Origin: Nectonema munidae
Taxonomy: Eukaryota; Nematomorpha; Nectonematoida; Nectonematidae
Assembly (NCBI GenBank): GCA_030549495.1
Contig: JAUIRK010000150.1
Location: 124,001 to 188,000 of the forward strand
Reading direction: 5' to 3'
Length of the DNA: 64,000 nt
The stretch's first letter is position 1, and each line of letters opens with the position of its first letter. A program made the translations under genes and the position numbers. The notes beneath the pieces are model-generated. The model did no database searches and had not been told where the DNA came from. It saw only the letters and a list, made by a program, of their open reading frames with translations. Of the stretch, positions 1 to 14,289 are shown piece by piece.

Positions 1-705
1 ATGCTCTTTTTTGAAAGCCATACCGACTTAACTTTTGCAGTAAAAAAGCCTATGAGGAATTAAATCAAATGTCTTGGAAAAATCTATAAAAGCAGTTAAA
101 ACGTAATAACATGCTGAATATATATCAATAATTTGATGTATTAGCCAAAGATAAACGAGATTGAGTGATAAGAAATTTTCTAAAACCGAATTGGAAGTCA
201 TATAGTAAGTCATTTGAAGTGAAGAATAACTCATTTGTTTGAAAAGTAATTTCTCAAATATTTTAGAGAGAGTTGGAATTATGGAAACAGGTCAAAAGTT
301 GTCGATATTGAACTTATCGCCATTTTTGAAGATGGGATGTTCTTTATTAAGCTTGAACATGTCAGGATAAATAGAAAATTCGAGGCAAGATGTTTATCAC
401 TAATTTGAAATGGTACATTGAAATCCCATATACATTAGATCTTTTATTAGGTTGAAAAGAATCTACGACTTGTAAGACATCTTGGTGAGAAGACTTAACA
501 AAATCAAATTCAAGTTCAACATCTTTCAAAAAATTAAAGCTATCGTCATTTTGATATGAAGGGTGAATATTTCTTGTGAACTTATTATTAAAGGGATTAG
601 AAAGCTCATTTGGTTGATCAATCAGCTTCTCTTCCTAATCGCGTATACAATTTTAAAACAAAAAGATCTTTGGGTATAAAAATTTTAGATGTGAATATCA
701 GATAA
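1..705 (-). mobile_element. LINE reverse transcriptase fragment (CR1/Jockey-type), decayed
   Basis: Read on the minus strand from about 705 to 1, translated blocks match the N-terminal half of a non-LTR reverse transcriptase: a segment like QDVLQVVDSF, then IFKNGDKFNIDNF near 330, a SIIPTLSKIFEKLLFKQ block near 270, and AFIDFSKTFDLIPH near 70, the counterpart of the usual DF-KAFD-IPH motif with the first catalytic aspartate. Frames change and stops interrupt, so it is a dead copy. The left end is cut by the window edge. A same-type C-terminal RT piece lies on the opposite strand from about 1081. The clade is inferred from motif style only. Confidence 0.75.
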
Positions 706-1080
706 ATAATAATCATTGAGCACAAATGACTGAAGCTTTAAATAAAATAAATTTAATTATATTGAACTCATCTCTTTAAGGACAGGTTATTTTAGGTTCG
801 CTAAAACGTTATATTTATTGCGCGTTTTAATATTAAAAATTAAATGAAGGATAAATGGTCCATCTTGAAAACTTGCGGCGCCATTTTACAAAAACTTTAC
901 ATCTTTGCAATCCCGATAATTGACAAAAGCCATATTTTTTAAATTATGACCGATCTAAAAACAAACTGAATATTGGCTGAGATATCACCAATTCCTAAAA
1001 TATTGCTAACGTCACAGTTACACCATTCTCCATGTATGAATCAGAGATCCATATTTGTATATGACAAACACATATGTTGA
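706..1080. other. AT-rich spacer between two LINE pieces
   Basis: No coding block, RNA gene or clear repeat was seen here. It separates two LINE fragments lying in opposite orientation. Confidence 0.4.
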
Positions 1081-1535
1081 AAAACACTTTTATCTTCTAG
1101 GATGGAGAAGTTACCCTGCCTCTGTTTAAATCTTTAGTTAGACCCCTTCTTGAATATGGAAATGGGATTTTTGCCTATTTCTCGATAAGTAACATGAAAA
1201 AATAGATAACGTGCCAAGAGTGTTCTCCAAACATTTGAAAAGTTTAGAAACTTTAACGTATGCCGAAAGACTAAAAACGCTGAACTTGCCTTCTCTGTAT
1301 CCAGAACGATGAGAAATCAAATGATAACCTCTTCTAGATAAAAATATCTTGCCTGATTAAAAATATATATATATATATATATTTAAAGTAATAAATACCG
1401 ACAGCGCTACTTTTCTCCAAGAGCATTAAATAGAAATGGAATATCCTACCTAATGACATTCTTCTTTCTCAAAGTGTTGATCTTTTCAAGAAGAAGTTGG
1501 ATGAATTATGGTTCTTCTTGATCCATTATTCTCAG
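1081..1535 (+). mobile_element. LINE reverse transcriptase C-terminal fragment, decayed
   Basis: The plus strand reads LFKSLVRPLLEYGNGIF, then a YAERLKTLNLPSL block, then after an (AT)n tract at 1361-1382 a degraded LNRNGISYL / VLIFSRRS segment. These match the thumb and tail of CR1/Jockey-type LINE ORF2 (typical forms: RPxLEYG, ERLxxLxLPSL, WNxLPxxVV...SVxxFKxxLD). At least two frame changes and a stop break it. The same motifs occur in the better-kept copy at 3340-4245, so both are probably related. Confidence 0.7.
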
Positions 1536-3335
1536 ATGCCATTTTCATAAGTATCAGCTAGTGAATTAGAATCGTTTTATGATTCGTGTATGATAATAGA
1601 GACGTCCTTTTCTGAACCACTTGTGATGAAAAACACACGTATAGGAGTAGTGGACATGAAAAGTGATAGCGTTCTTAAATCTGTTTCTATGAGTTATATA
1701 GATACAAAACATTTTTTACATCTCGTCAATAAACACTCAGCATGTATACACTTTTGGTGAAAAGATATTTTCTATTTCCTATAGTTTATATACTTATTAC
1801 AACACTTATTTTCATGAATGTGAACATTGCCGTTTCAAAACATCCTTAAAAGTTTAACCGATACAAACCTTTTAAAAACAAAAATAATTAAGAAAATTTT
1901 CTGCCCCAAATTTCACCCTAAAAAAGATTTCATTTGAGGGCGGCCTTGTCTCTACTCTCATTTGATTTTAAAATTTTGACTCTGCTTAAATTATTTTTCT
2001 ACTTCCAATACAAATTTGGAAGATGAAAAGGGGAAAGAAAATTGCCAAAATTTTAGCACGCTATCGAATTTTAAAAATGAAAAGGGAAGAAGACATTACT
2101 TGAAGTTTTTGCGTTGAGTCTTTCGCGATGGTGACCATTCAAATCTATGAGTCTCATTTGGGAATTGTTTTGAAGATTTGACAAATTTGCCTCAAACGCG
2201 CCGATAATTATACTCATATCTCTACATACACAGAGACGTCATCTCTTTGTGTTTGTTTTAAATTGATATTGTGATTAACACATAAAGCTTGACTTTAATT
2301 AGCTTACAACCTGTCATTCAAATGATTTAGTGTTTAATTTGAGATGACCACTCTTACAGACACACACTATACGCATACACCATCAATTAACATGCATACA
2401 TAATATTTTAATGTATATATTACATTATTCGAATTTTCTTTTGAATGACTTTGAATTATTCCTCACTCAAAGACTCATCAATGAGCTGCATCCCTTCTCT
2501 CCAAAATTCATCACGTTTCAAGATTTCCAAGAATACTCGATTCCGATAATGATCACTTTTAGAATTCGCTTGAAGGCCTTTCTACTTAAAATTTTAAGTT
2601 TTTTACATCGTTTATATTTTTAAAACTTTTGAACATAACTATCTGAATAGATTCAAAAATTTGGGTTTATCGTTTGTGGTATATTATATAGCATATCTGG
2701 CTGATGATAATTTACATTTTATCATATTAATTGCATGATTACCTTTATGTACAGGTAACTTTTACAATCGTAATGTTTATATGCTATATTTGCGCTTTTT
2801 TAACCTGGTGAATAACAGAATTTACATACACATATAGTAAGCAAAGTCTGAAGTTTGTTGAATCCAACAACACATATAGCATATCTTTTTCTTCTTCTTT
2901 AATTACAGAAGGTGTTGATTCAATGCGAGCTTTTAACTGTCCTAATTATTATAGACACATGTTAAACAACATAACAGAATTCTTTATGTGTATTTTTTTC
3001 AATAAATTTTAATTTTTGTTTACTTTAACCGTTACGATCATTTAAAAATTAAAAAAATATATAGTAAACAATTGGTCATTAAAATATGCGAGGTAAAATT
3101 GAATTCTTAAAAAAAATTCAAAATTATTGTGTCAAAGACTAAATAAATCTAAAAGCTTAATTTTTTTTCTGAGTGCCAAAGTAAACAAAAAATTTATTGA
3201 AAAACTAAGCAGAATTCTAGATAAAATACAAAACTTTAGGATGAAGAAAGACGAAGTTAAGGTGAAAAAGAAGAACTTAAGGTAAAAAGTCTATATATAT
3301 ACAAAAAGAAAAGTGACAAAATATAATATATTGAG
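1536..3335. other. Gene-free AT-rich stretch
   Basis: No supported gene. Reading frames here are short and have no recognisable motif. A short block around 1928-1965 (TTGAGGGCGGCCTT core) resembles one around 10125-10155 near the start of the RTE LINE, suggesting a small shared repeat. The rest is low-complexity A/T sequence. Confidence 0.4.
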
Positions 3336-3339
3336 AGCA

Positions 3340-4245
3340 GAAAAAAAACAAAATTTGTTTGCTGATGATATTAAAATTTATAATGTATCTAATCCTCATG
3401 GTAGAAGTTGCTTGCAGAATGATTTAGTGCGGATCTTTCATTGGTGTAGTAGATGGGAGATGAAATTAAATTTAGACACTGCGAATTGGATCACAACGTA
3501 TTCAGTCTTACTTCATTGGCGGACACAAACTAAATAAAGTAGATTCACAAAAAGACTTAGGAGTCATTGTAAACTTTAATCTTGATCCAAGAGAAAATAT
3601 TTCAACAAGAGTTCATAAAGCCTTTGAAGTCTTTCATCAAGTTTACAAAAGGTTTGCTCTATTTGATGCCAACATAGCATTGCTTTTGTATAAAACTCTC
3701 ATCAGGCCTATTTTAGAGTATGGTAATGTTGTTGCCTTTCCCTTCCACTCCTGTGATGTTGCAAATATTGAAAGAGTGCAGAGAACAATTACTAAAAAGA
3801 TATTAGGAATGAAACATTTTAGCTATAAAGAAAGATTGAAAAAATTGAATTTGCCTTTCATGATGTATAGGTTTAAAAGAAATGATATGATTACCGTTTA
3901 CAACATTGCAAATGAAAAGTTGAAAATGGCTTCACAAATCTTACCTCAGTTTTCTGAAAGACTACAAAGGTTTCATTCCTTCAAGTTTAAAAAGCGACAT
4001 TGCAAAAGTTATATCTGAAAGGATTCTTTACTCAACGTATGATAAATGACTGGAATGCCTTGCCTGATTTTGTTATTAATGCCCCTTCCTTGAAAGTTTT
4101 TAAAAACAGACTCGATGAGTTTTGGAAGGAAAAAATGTTTGAGCATGAATAAAGATGTGGACCTTCATAAATACGATGCGAATATTCTTCATAGGCTTTT
4201 TTGCCTCTTTTTTCGCTAATAAATTATGTTATTATGTTATGTTAA
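3340..4245 (+). mobile_element. 5'-truncated CR1/Jockey-type LINE, 3' half of ORF2 and tail
   Basis: The element starts inside the RT palm: FADDIKIYN near 3355 is the F/YADD catalytic box. After a frame change near 3525 the second frame reads DSQKDLGVIVNF, then LLYKTLIRPILEYGN (about 3681-3725), ERVQRTITKKILG, and YKERLKKLNLPFM. After a further frame change near 4015 it reads MINDWNALPDFVINAPSLKVF, the usual LINE C-terminus. The 3' end is a short tandem tail (TTATGTTATTATGTTATG) near 4208-4235, as seen in CR1-like LINEs that end in short repeats rather than poly(A). 5' truncation is typical of incomplete reverse transcription. The copy is broken by at least two frameshifts. Confidence 0.85.
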
Positions 4246-6286
4246 AAAGGGAATCGGTTTAAGTTAAAGCAAATGCAACGTTCTGAAAACTACTCATCAG
4301 TTCAAGATTCGTTGACTCAATAAACCAGTAAATTGACTGAAATTCAAACAAATTGAACATCTTAAAAAGAAGAAGGTGAAGAAGAAGAAGGAGAAGAAGA
4401 AATTTATTAGTAAATTAAAACAAAAAAATAAACAGGTTGAAAATAACAATATATATATACAATATACATAGCATATGACAGACTTAAAACAGGTAAATCT
4501 ACAGAAAAAATGAAATTGCAAGGTTATGATGACACAAGGCCAATGGACTACCTTACAATTTGAAATATACTACGCCTAACTAAAAGTATAATTATGAAAT
4601 AAAGAAGAATTACCATATGTAGTATAATACATAAATTGATTGGTTATCAATCATAATCAAATAAATAAACAGTTCAATAAATTTGTATAAATATAAATTT
4701 TACATGTAATACACACATATATATAACATAACTTTAACATTATATATATATATAATCATAATAGGTAATTATGAATAATTTATAACCAGACATATAGATA
4801 TATATAAACTATGAAAAAAAGCTTTTATTGAATTCCTCAAATTCTATTACTGTGTTGTTTAATATAGATTTAATTGACAGAAAATGCGCTTCTTGATCTG
4901 AAAACACTTCTCGAATGACTAAAGCCGGGCAATTGAGTGGATTACATGAAACAAAAAATTGTCAATTAAGCCACCTGAAATAGGTTTAGTGATCTTTGTA
5001 ATAGCAGGTACATACGATATGGACATTAGTTCATTTTAAGAAAAGTTCTTAAAAAATGTGAATTACCTGAATAAATGAATGTTAAAGTCACCGCATATAG
5101 CATTCATGTTAGAGTTAGATTGAAAATTGATATAGACTAGGATAGTCCGTAAATATTGTGTATTATTGATATATTTTTTGGTATAGAAGAAACAGAAATC
5201 AGAAAAACTTCAAAGCTATTTGAAATACTTTCATTTTTGACAAATCACTTATGGTATTGTGCGTATATAAACTAAACCTGAGTGAGAGCAAAGAAAATAA
5301 GGAAAGAATTTTTGCACAGATATGCTTCAGAAGATCGTTGTAATGAGTGGATAAAGAAACAAAAGGAATCAAAGTTTTTGGAGGAAAGTTGTGATTTTTG
5401 TGAAAACTAAAATCATTGAAGAGAGTATCACGTTTAAGCTTATAGATTCAACTCTTTATACAGAGATTGCTTATTCCTAAAAAACAAAATATAATTTTTC
5501 TTTTATGTAGAAACTTTATCAATGTTTCTTGACGATTGAAGAACGGTAGGATATGTTTTCACTCTGTTGATCTTTTCAGGATTACTTGTGACTTTACACT
5601 TTACAAAAATGTAGTTTTTACTATGGCCAATACAAGATTTTGCTTGAGTATGTGAAGCTTTTACAGGCTAAACCAAAAGTTTATCAATTTTCTCTTCTAT
5701 TATTTCAAGTTTATGTGCAATAGATTCAAAGTTATATGAAAGATGGGAGTCTTTCGTCGTCGTCTTCTTCTTCTTCTTCAAGCAATTTTCATTACAATTT
5801 TTACAATTCCAACCTAAACCTATTGCAGAAAATCTAACTAAAACTTTAATAAGATCATTTATCAATACTCTGGCAGACATAACAAAACCAGTTGAAGCAC
5901 GAAAAATTTAATTAAAAAAAAACAAAAATAATAAAATTTTTGTTGTGGTTCAAAACTATAGGTTGAAAAGTTTTTCTTTTCCAACTCTATGAAACAAATG
6001 TTCAAATTATACTTGTGTAATCCTTTTCTACTTTGTATCGAATATGAGAAATTAAATAAATCTTTGACTCTTGGTATATCTTGGTTATCTTCTTTCTGCT
6101 AGGCGTGACTTTTGGAAATATATAAATATAAGTGTATATGAGTTCCACTATACTGAAAGAAATACACGTAACTTTGAAAACACCCACATTCCACAGTTTT
6201 CAAGCAAGTAATGTAAGTGCCTGAAAATTGAGATATTCCGTATGTAGATTGTAGAGTCCTGTTTTCATTTTTGAATGAGCTAAATT
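4246..6286. other. Gene-free AT-rich stretch with simple repeats
   Basis: No supported gene. It contains a GAAGAA-rich tract near 4370-4400, (TA)n tracts near 4448-4460 and 4740-4757, and a CTTCTT tract near 5757-5780. Short reading frames here show no family motif. Confidence 0.4.
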
Positions 6287-6400
6287 TGGGGGCGTGAGTA
6301 AGGTTCGTTAGGTACTGGGTTCGATCCTGCATCAAGCCTCCTTTCTCGAGCGTGTGTGCCTTCTCGATGAAAACCCCCATCGTATCTCTACGGTAACTTA
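6287..6400 (+). repeat. tRNA-derived SINE, family A, copy 1
   Basis: The head reads GGGGGCGTGAGTAAGGTTCG, followed by a B-box-like GGTTCGATCC near 6327, the internal pol III promoter of a tRNA-derived SINE. The body (CTTTCTCGAG...TTCTCGATGAAAACCCC) matches two other copies in this window on the minus strand, at 62292-62438 and 38140-38234. Against the 62.4 kb copy it lacks about 23 nt between two TGGGTT repeats, joining the A-box half directly to the B box, a likely replication-slip deletion. No clean target duplication was found. Confidence 0.75.
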
Positions 6401-6429
6401 ACTTGCAAGGTTGTTTGGGGAAAACCAAA

Positions 6430-7784
6430 ATATAAACTTCTAATAATATGAAAATAGAATAATATTAGAAACAAGAAAAACAGTTCCATTTTTGACAGTC
6501 ATCAGCCACTGAGATAAAAAAAAAGAGTATCACTAACTAATTGGATCAATAGGGTTGTTTTTTGAATTTTGCAAACAATGACTTTACTAACTTCAAAGGT
6601 ATATAATTATCCATTTTCACAGCTATATATAAGTGCATGAAACACGAAGCGGAGCAGGCATTATTCTCTTCACTGTTAGATGATGTGTATCAATAACAAA
6701 GACGTTATGGCACTCATGAAGATAGAGTGCTTCTAGAGTTTTTATCATGCCATAACAAAATGCCTATACTTGTCTTCATTTCGAACCTAAATATAACGAT
6801 AAAAAAACATAAAAAAAATTTTTATATATAAAACCATTGGTAGATATAATAAATTTATATATTTCTCATCAGAATTTTAAAAATAACACATAATATTGTA
6901 AAATATTTTATAAATAGAAGAAGGCTGATAAATTAGTCGCTTACAATTAAATTTAGATGGCGTTAAATGCAAAGATATATATTTTCAAATAAAGGGGTTT
7001 TAACTGTATATTTTTCATGTTGTTTTATGTTTTTATACAACAGGTCATTATTTTTTATGTTTTGTTTAGAAAAATTTCAATTTTGAAATAAAATGAATTA
7101 TGAATATTCCTAATTTAAAATCAATAATTCAAACACCATTTTTTTCTTCGCAAACAAGTAACAGATTAATTATTTTAAAATTTGCTTTTGGGGCTTTTTT
7201 GATGAATTACTGATTTAAGATAAGTTTAAATTTTACTATTTTTAGATATAAAATAAAAACAAAAGGTAAGTTATATTTTGAACTCTCGGAGATCGATTTA
7301 TCTTGCTAAAAAGTGTAATTTTCTACGTTTGCAGTGATCCTATTGCCGAATATGCCACAAATTATCCTCCAATCAAAATTTCCTCACATATTCAACATGA
7401 TCCTACATACAGTCCATCTGGCCATAGCTCCAAGGTATGAACCAAGGTCTCATTAAGTTCCACATGATTGTCAGATTTGTTATTTTCCAAAAAATCCGGT
7501 ACTACAAGAATGATACATTTTAATTAAAAGACTTGGCTTTCTCTTCTTTAAGTTTCTTTGAAAATTTTACTCATCCATAATTTTTTTTATTATGTTTTCA
7601 TATTTGCTTCTCAGATCTTAGGAGAAAATCCTTGAGGTTATTTGAGGCTACGCATTCTTTATCAAGAGGATATAAATTTAATTAAAAATACAAAAATAGT
7701 TATCAAACTCATCTGATTTAAAACGGTTTTGAGTGGGTTGACTAAATTTTTTTTAAACTGAAAACATTTTTATATATTTTCTTT
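6430..7784. other. Gene-free AT-rich stretch
   Basis: No gene, SINE or transposon end was recognised. A short block near 7330-7440 is less AT-rich and open for a few tens of codons, but no family was recognised and no convincing splice sites were found. Confidence 0.35.
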
Positions 7785-10062
7785 TTAAAATGGAATCATC
7801 ATCATCATCAAAATATCAAAATGCCATATCCATTTGGACGTGGGAACCATGGAGGGCCAGATTTGTCGATCTTTCATTTTTCTCATCTCGGCTATCTTGT
7901 GATTCCTTCCAATAACTCCTTTGAGCGCATCCGTCAATTTCTTGCGTGATATTTCTCTTCTTCTCCTTCCTTCTATCATTCCGAATGTACACAACCTTTC
8001 GGTCTTTTCTCTCGATGTGACTAGCATTTCTTCATTCGTAAATCTTTGGATCCAAGATGTTCGTAGTACTGTTCTCCATATTTTCATTTCAAACGCTTCT
8101 AATTTTCTTCTTAAGTTTTTGTTTACAATCCACGCTTCACACCCATATAACAATGTAAACCATATATAGCATTTAGCTATTCTTTTTCTCATATTTATTG
8201 ATAATTTTGTATTCCTAAGTATCTTTCCGAATTTTTTCATGGCACTGTTTGCTATTGATATTCTCCTTCTTATTTCCTTATCACTTCTTCCCTCCCAGTT
8301 TATTAAACTTTCCAGGTATACAAATTGTTCCACTTGATCAATTACTTCATTTCCTACCTTCAGTCTCATCTTTGGGCTTCTTACTTTTTTCGTAATGACG
8401 ATTGTTTTCGTTTTCTTCCTATTTATTTTTTATCCCCATCGCCTCACCCCTAATCCAAGATGTCATCTCATCCCCTACTTTCGCTACCACCTTTTGCATC
8501 TTGTATACATTTTCTATTATTTTTAAGTCGTTACCAGCTATTCCAATGTTTTTTTTTTAATATTTAGTAGTTCTTTATGTCTCACCCTATCAAATGCCTT
8601 TTCGTAATCTCTATAAAGCATAAATATACTTCTTTCTGTACTTCTATTACATTTTCCACTATTCGGTTCAATCTATATATGGCATTGATGGTTCCCGAGT
8701 TTGCAACAAATCCAAACTGTTCTTCTGCTATTTCTTTCCGTATTTTGTTCTTTATCCTCTCTGCTATTTTTGCCGTATGATTTATAATACTTACTGTTCT
8801 GTGCTCTTCACATCTCATGGTGGCCTCAATGTTTGGTATTGTTATCATTAGCATCTCAAACATTTGGTATATCTCTTATTTGCCGTAACTGCTGTTTCCC
8901 CCAAGGCTTCAAGCACTTCTTTAGATAATAATCCATCTGAGAGATTTTTGAATTTCTTCTCTCATGATTTCTGGGCCTTGTTCGTTTGTTTCTATATCCG
9001 TTCCTTCGTTATCATTATCATATAGCTCTTGTATATATACTCTTTCCATCTATTTTTGTTATCCTTCATTTCCAAAAGCTTTACTTTGCTTGTTCATTAT
9101 AAAGTTGTTTTTATCTTTGATAGTTCTTCAATTTCGGCACATTATGCATCTATCCATCTTTCTTTTGCTGCAATGCATTCTTTAGGTATTCTTCTATTCT
9201 TCATATTTCTTTTCATCTTTATTTTTACTTTACTTCTTTCATGCATTAAGTTTAAGATTTCTTCGTTCATCCATGGATCCTTTCTCTTCCATTTCATGCT
9301 TGGAAATTTCTTCAATTGTCTATTCTGCAGCTTTTTGAAGATTGTTCCTTTGTTGTTGTGCACCTTCTTCTTTCTCTGTTGTATTCTTTATATTTCTTTT
9401 CTTCTTTATTTTTACTTTACTTCTTTCATGCATTAAGTTTACGATTTCTTCGTTCATCCATGGATCCTTTCTCTTTTATTTCAGGCTTGGAAATTTCTTC
9501 AATTGTCTCTTCTGCAGCTTTTTGGAGATTGTTGCATTGCTGTTGTGCACCTTCTTCTTTCTCTTTTTCCATATGTGCCTTATATCTATTCATTGTTTTT
9601 GAAACGAAACTTTCTCTTTTCGCTTGGTTTTTCTTCAGCATATCCAAATCTCTTCTAATCTATTTGATCTACCAATTCTCGTTTTCTTTAGTATTATTTT
9701 TACCTCTGTAATTACTGGATTGTGATCTCTGTTGCAATCTCCTTCATGGTAAACTTAACTTGCTTAATTACATTTCTGAAACTTCTATTTATTGTGATAT
9801 AATCAATTTGGTTTTTGTATTTTCCTCCTGGACTTTTCCATGTCCACAATTTTCTCGAGTGATGTTTAAACCATGTGTTTGTTATTACTCGCTGGTATTG
9901 TGAACACCATTCCAACTATGTATCTCCTCTTGCATTTCTCTTTCCAAGTCCATGTGGTCTTACTATGTCTTCTTGCCTTCCATTTCCTTTTAAATTTGCT
10001 ACTTTACCACTTTGGTATAGTGTCCTTACATTCCACGTAGTTTTTCTTATTGGTTCTATTTA
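7785..10062 (-). mobile_element. RTE-type LINE, broken, minus strand
   Basis: Read on the minus strand from about 10062 the order is: endonuclease start (TTWNVRTLYQSGKVANLKG style, the usual opening of RTE/craniofacial-development-protein-2-like ORFs), an endonuclease end with QIDYITINRSFRNVI near 9790, a charged linker with a 187-bp tandem duplication, an RT finger block (EEQFGFVANSGTINAIYRL near 8700), and the C-terminal half (8369-7785) with VEQFVYLESLI, LLYGCEAWIVN and RRREISRKKLTDALKG. The 3' end carries the ATGATGATGATG tail typical of RTE elements (7794-7809). The RT palm is largely missing near 8400-8570 and several frame changes occur, so it cannot move by itself. Confidence 0.88.
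9196..9569 (-). repeat. 187-bp tandem duplication inside the RTE LINE
   Basis: A segment at about 9196-9378 recurs at 9383-9565 with period 187 bp and few differences; shared anchors are TGCATTAAGTTTA, CGTTCATCCATGGATCC and TTGTTGTGCACC. It lies in the linker between endonuclease and RT. 187 is not a multiple of three, so the duplication itself shifts the frame. The small number of mismatches suggests it arose after the LINE inserted. Confidence 0.88.
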
Positions 10063-10425
10063 AGTCTGCTGGCAGTCGTTTTATGATGATAGAGTGCTAC
10101 CTGTGCACATAGCTACCTAACTAGGCTTATTTGAAGGCGGCCTTACTCTCATTGTCACGACATCGCCCTGAACATGGAGAATTTTAACTTGTAGAAAGGA
10201 GTCACCCAATCGGTAAACGGAGAATGATGATACATGGAGAAGAATAATACATTTTATATTCGTGTGATCCTACCGCTTTTCTACACACATTTGTCGTGAG
10301 TCTTGCGTTGCTGTAATTTTCCTCATCACTTTCTCTCATTATAGCAGAAGTTTGTCGTGGGTCCACTTGCGTTGCTGTACCCACAACTCATCACTTTCTT
10401 CCTCATCACTTTCTTTTCTTCAGAC
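10063..10425 (-). repeat. RTE 5' flank with an imperfect tandem repeat
   Basis: Upstream of the RTE endonuclease, a unit with TTGTCGTG(A/G)GTC, TTGCGTTGCTGTA and TCATCACTTTCT occurs twice, at about 10289-10343 and 10350-10412, with a short TCATCACTTTCT doubling at the right end. Tandem repeats in the 5' part of a LINE may be promoter units, but that is inference; no reading frame here is recognisable. Confidence 0.5.
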
Positions 10426-11329
10426 ACTGGTCTCATTTCACAAATAAACATCACAACGCAAATATAAATTCAAAAATAACACACTTAACATATAATGTAA
10501 AGTTAACGTAAAATTTATAAGGATGCGACTATCATAAAAATTTCTCATTAATATATGATTTCCCTTTCATGTTAAACAGTGTTTCATGTACTTTTTTCTA
10601 AAAAAATTTGAGAAAGTCTTAGTGATATTTATAATAATATATCTGATCAATTATACTTAAACATATCTTTAGTTATAAATTAGTGTAGGTTAAATTTTTT
10701 AAAGTTAATTCTTCAAAGAGTAAGGCAATGGCTGTTTTCACGCAAAAAGAGAATTCATAATATCAATTTGAATAAACTAGGTGTTGAGTTCGTAAATAAG
10801 CTATATTTTTTAGGCTTGAAAATTAATGAAAACCAAGTTGCAAAACAAGTAAATTTATCACGAAAACACCCCCTCTCTCTCGGCACTGAGAAATTTCAAA
10901 ATAGCTTGCCATATATAGGGTTAAAATGCTTTTTTCCTTATTGTTGTAGTGTTTATCTTGCTAAATAAAATAGATGAAAAATAAAGCAGATTAAAAATAA
11001 AGCATATTTATTTAAATAATTATAACAGTGCAAATATTATATTATAAATCATGAAACTCATAATAATCAATGAAATATGAATTAGTTTAAAATAGAAGCA
11101 ATACTAAAATTCCTATTTTGGTTTAAAAGAGAAAAATTTAAAGTAAATAAATCATCAATATGTTCCAAATTAATGTTTTGTGGATTAGATACACAATGTA
11201 AAATCCTGCTAAGTAACATATACAAATTTTTATTATTTTCATATTCTGTGTATAACATCTTTTCTTCTTTCTTTTTTTGCGTGCACCACTAAAACTTTTC
11301 CAAACTCTCTAAGTGGGTCCTCCACTTAA
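10426..11329. other. Gene-free AT-rich stretch
   Basis: No supported gene or repeat end was seen. Sequence is A/T-rich with short open frames only. Confidence 0.4.
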
Positions 11330-11442
11330 AATTTTAATAATTTTACACATATAATAAACAAAGATGGATGAAACAAATAGCCTATGAGACAATTTGTCCA
11401 TGGAGCGAATTGTCTATGGGACGAAATGTCTGTCGACCTTTG
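11330..11442 (-). mobile_element. MITE family B, partial copy 1
   Basis: The segment TAATAATTTTACACATATAA ... AACAAATAGCCTATGAGACA ... CGAAATGTCTGTCGACCTTTG is the reverse complement of the left 100 bp of the copy at 44066. The shared terminus CAAAGGTCGACAGACATTTCG marks one end of the family. Only the terminal part is present; the other half is absent. Confidence 0.7.
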
Positions 11443-11543
11443 AGGTGATGCATACTTGTGGCAATGATGAGTAAAAGTGATGAGGAAAATATGAAAGTCT
11501 TAAGACAGTTGGAAACATGTGTTTATTTAAGCGGTAAGATCAA

Positions 11544-14289
<2,746 letters not shown>

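Noticed and set aside
1928-1965. Short similarity to 10125-10155 (GGCGGCCTT core)
   Set aside because: It is too short to call a repeat family from two sites.
8964-9711. Phe/Leu-rich plus-strand open frames resembling membrane proteins
   Set aside because: They are the reverse strand of the A-rich RTE LINE coding sequence.
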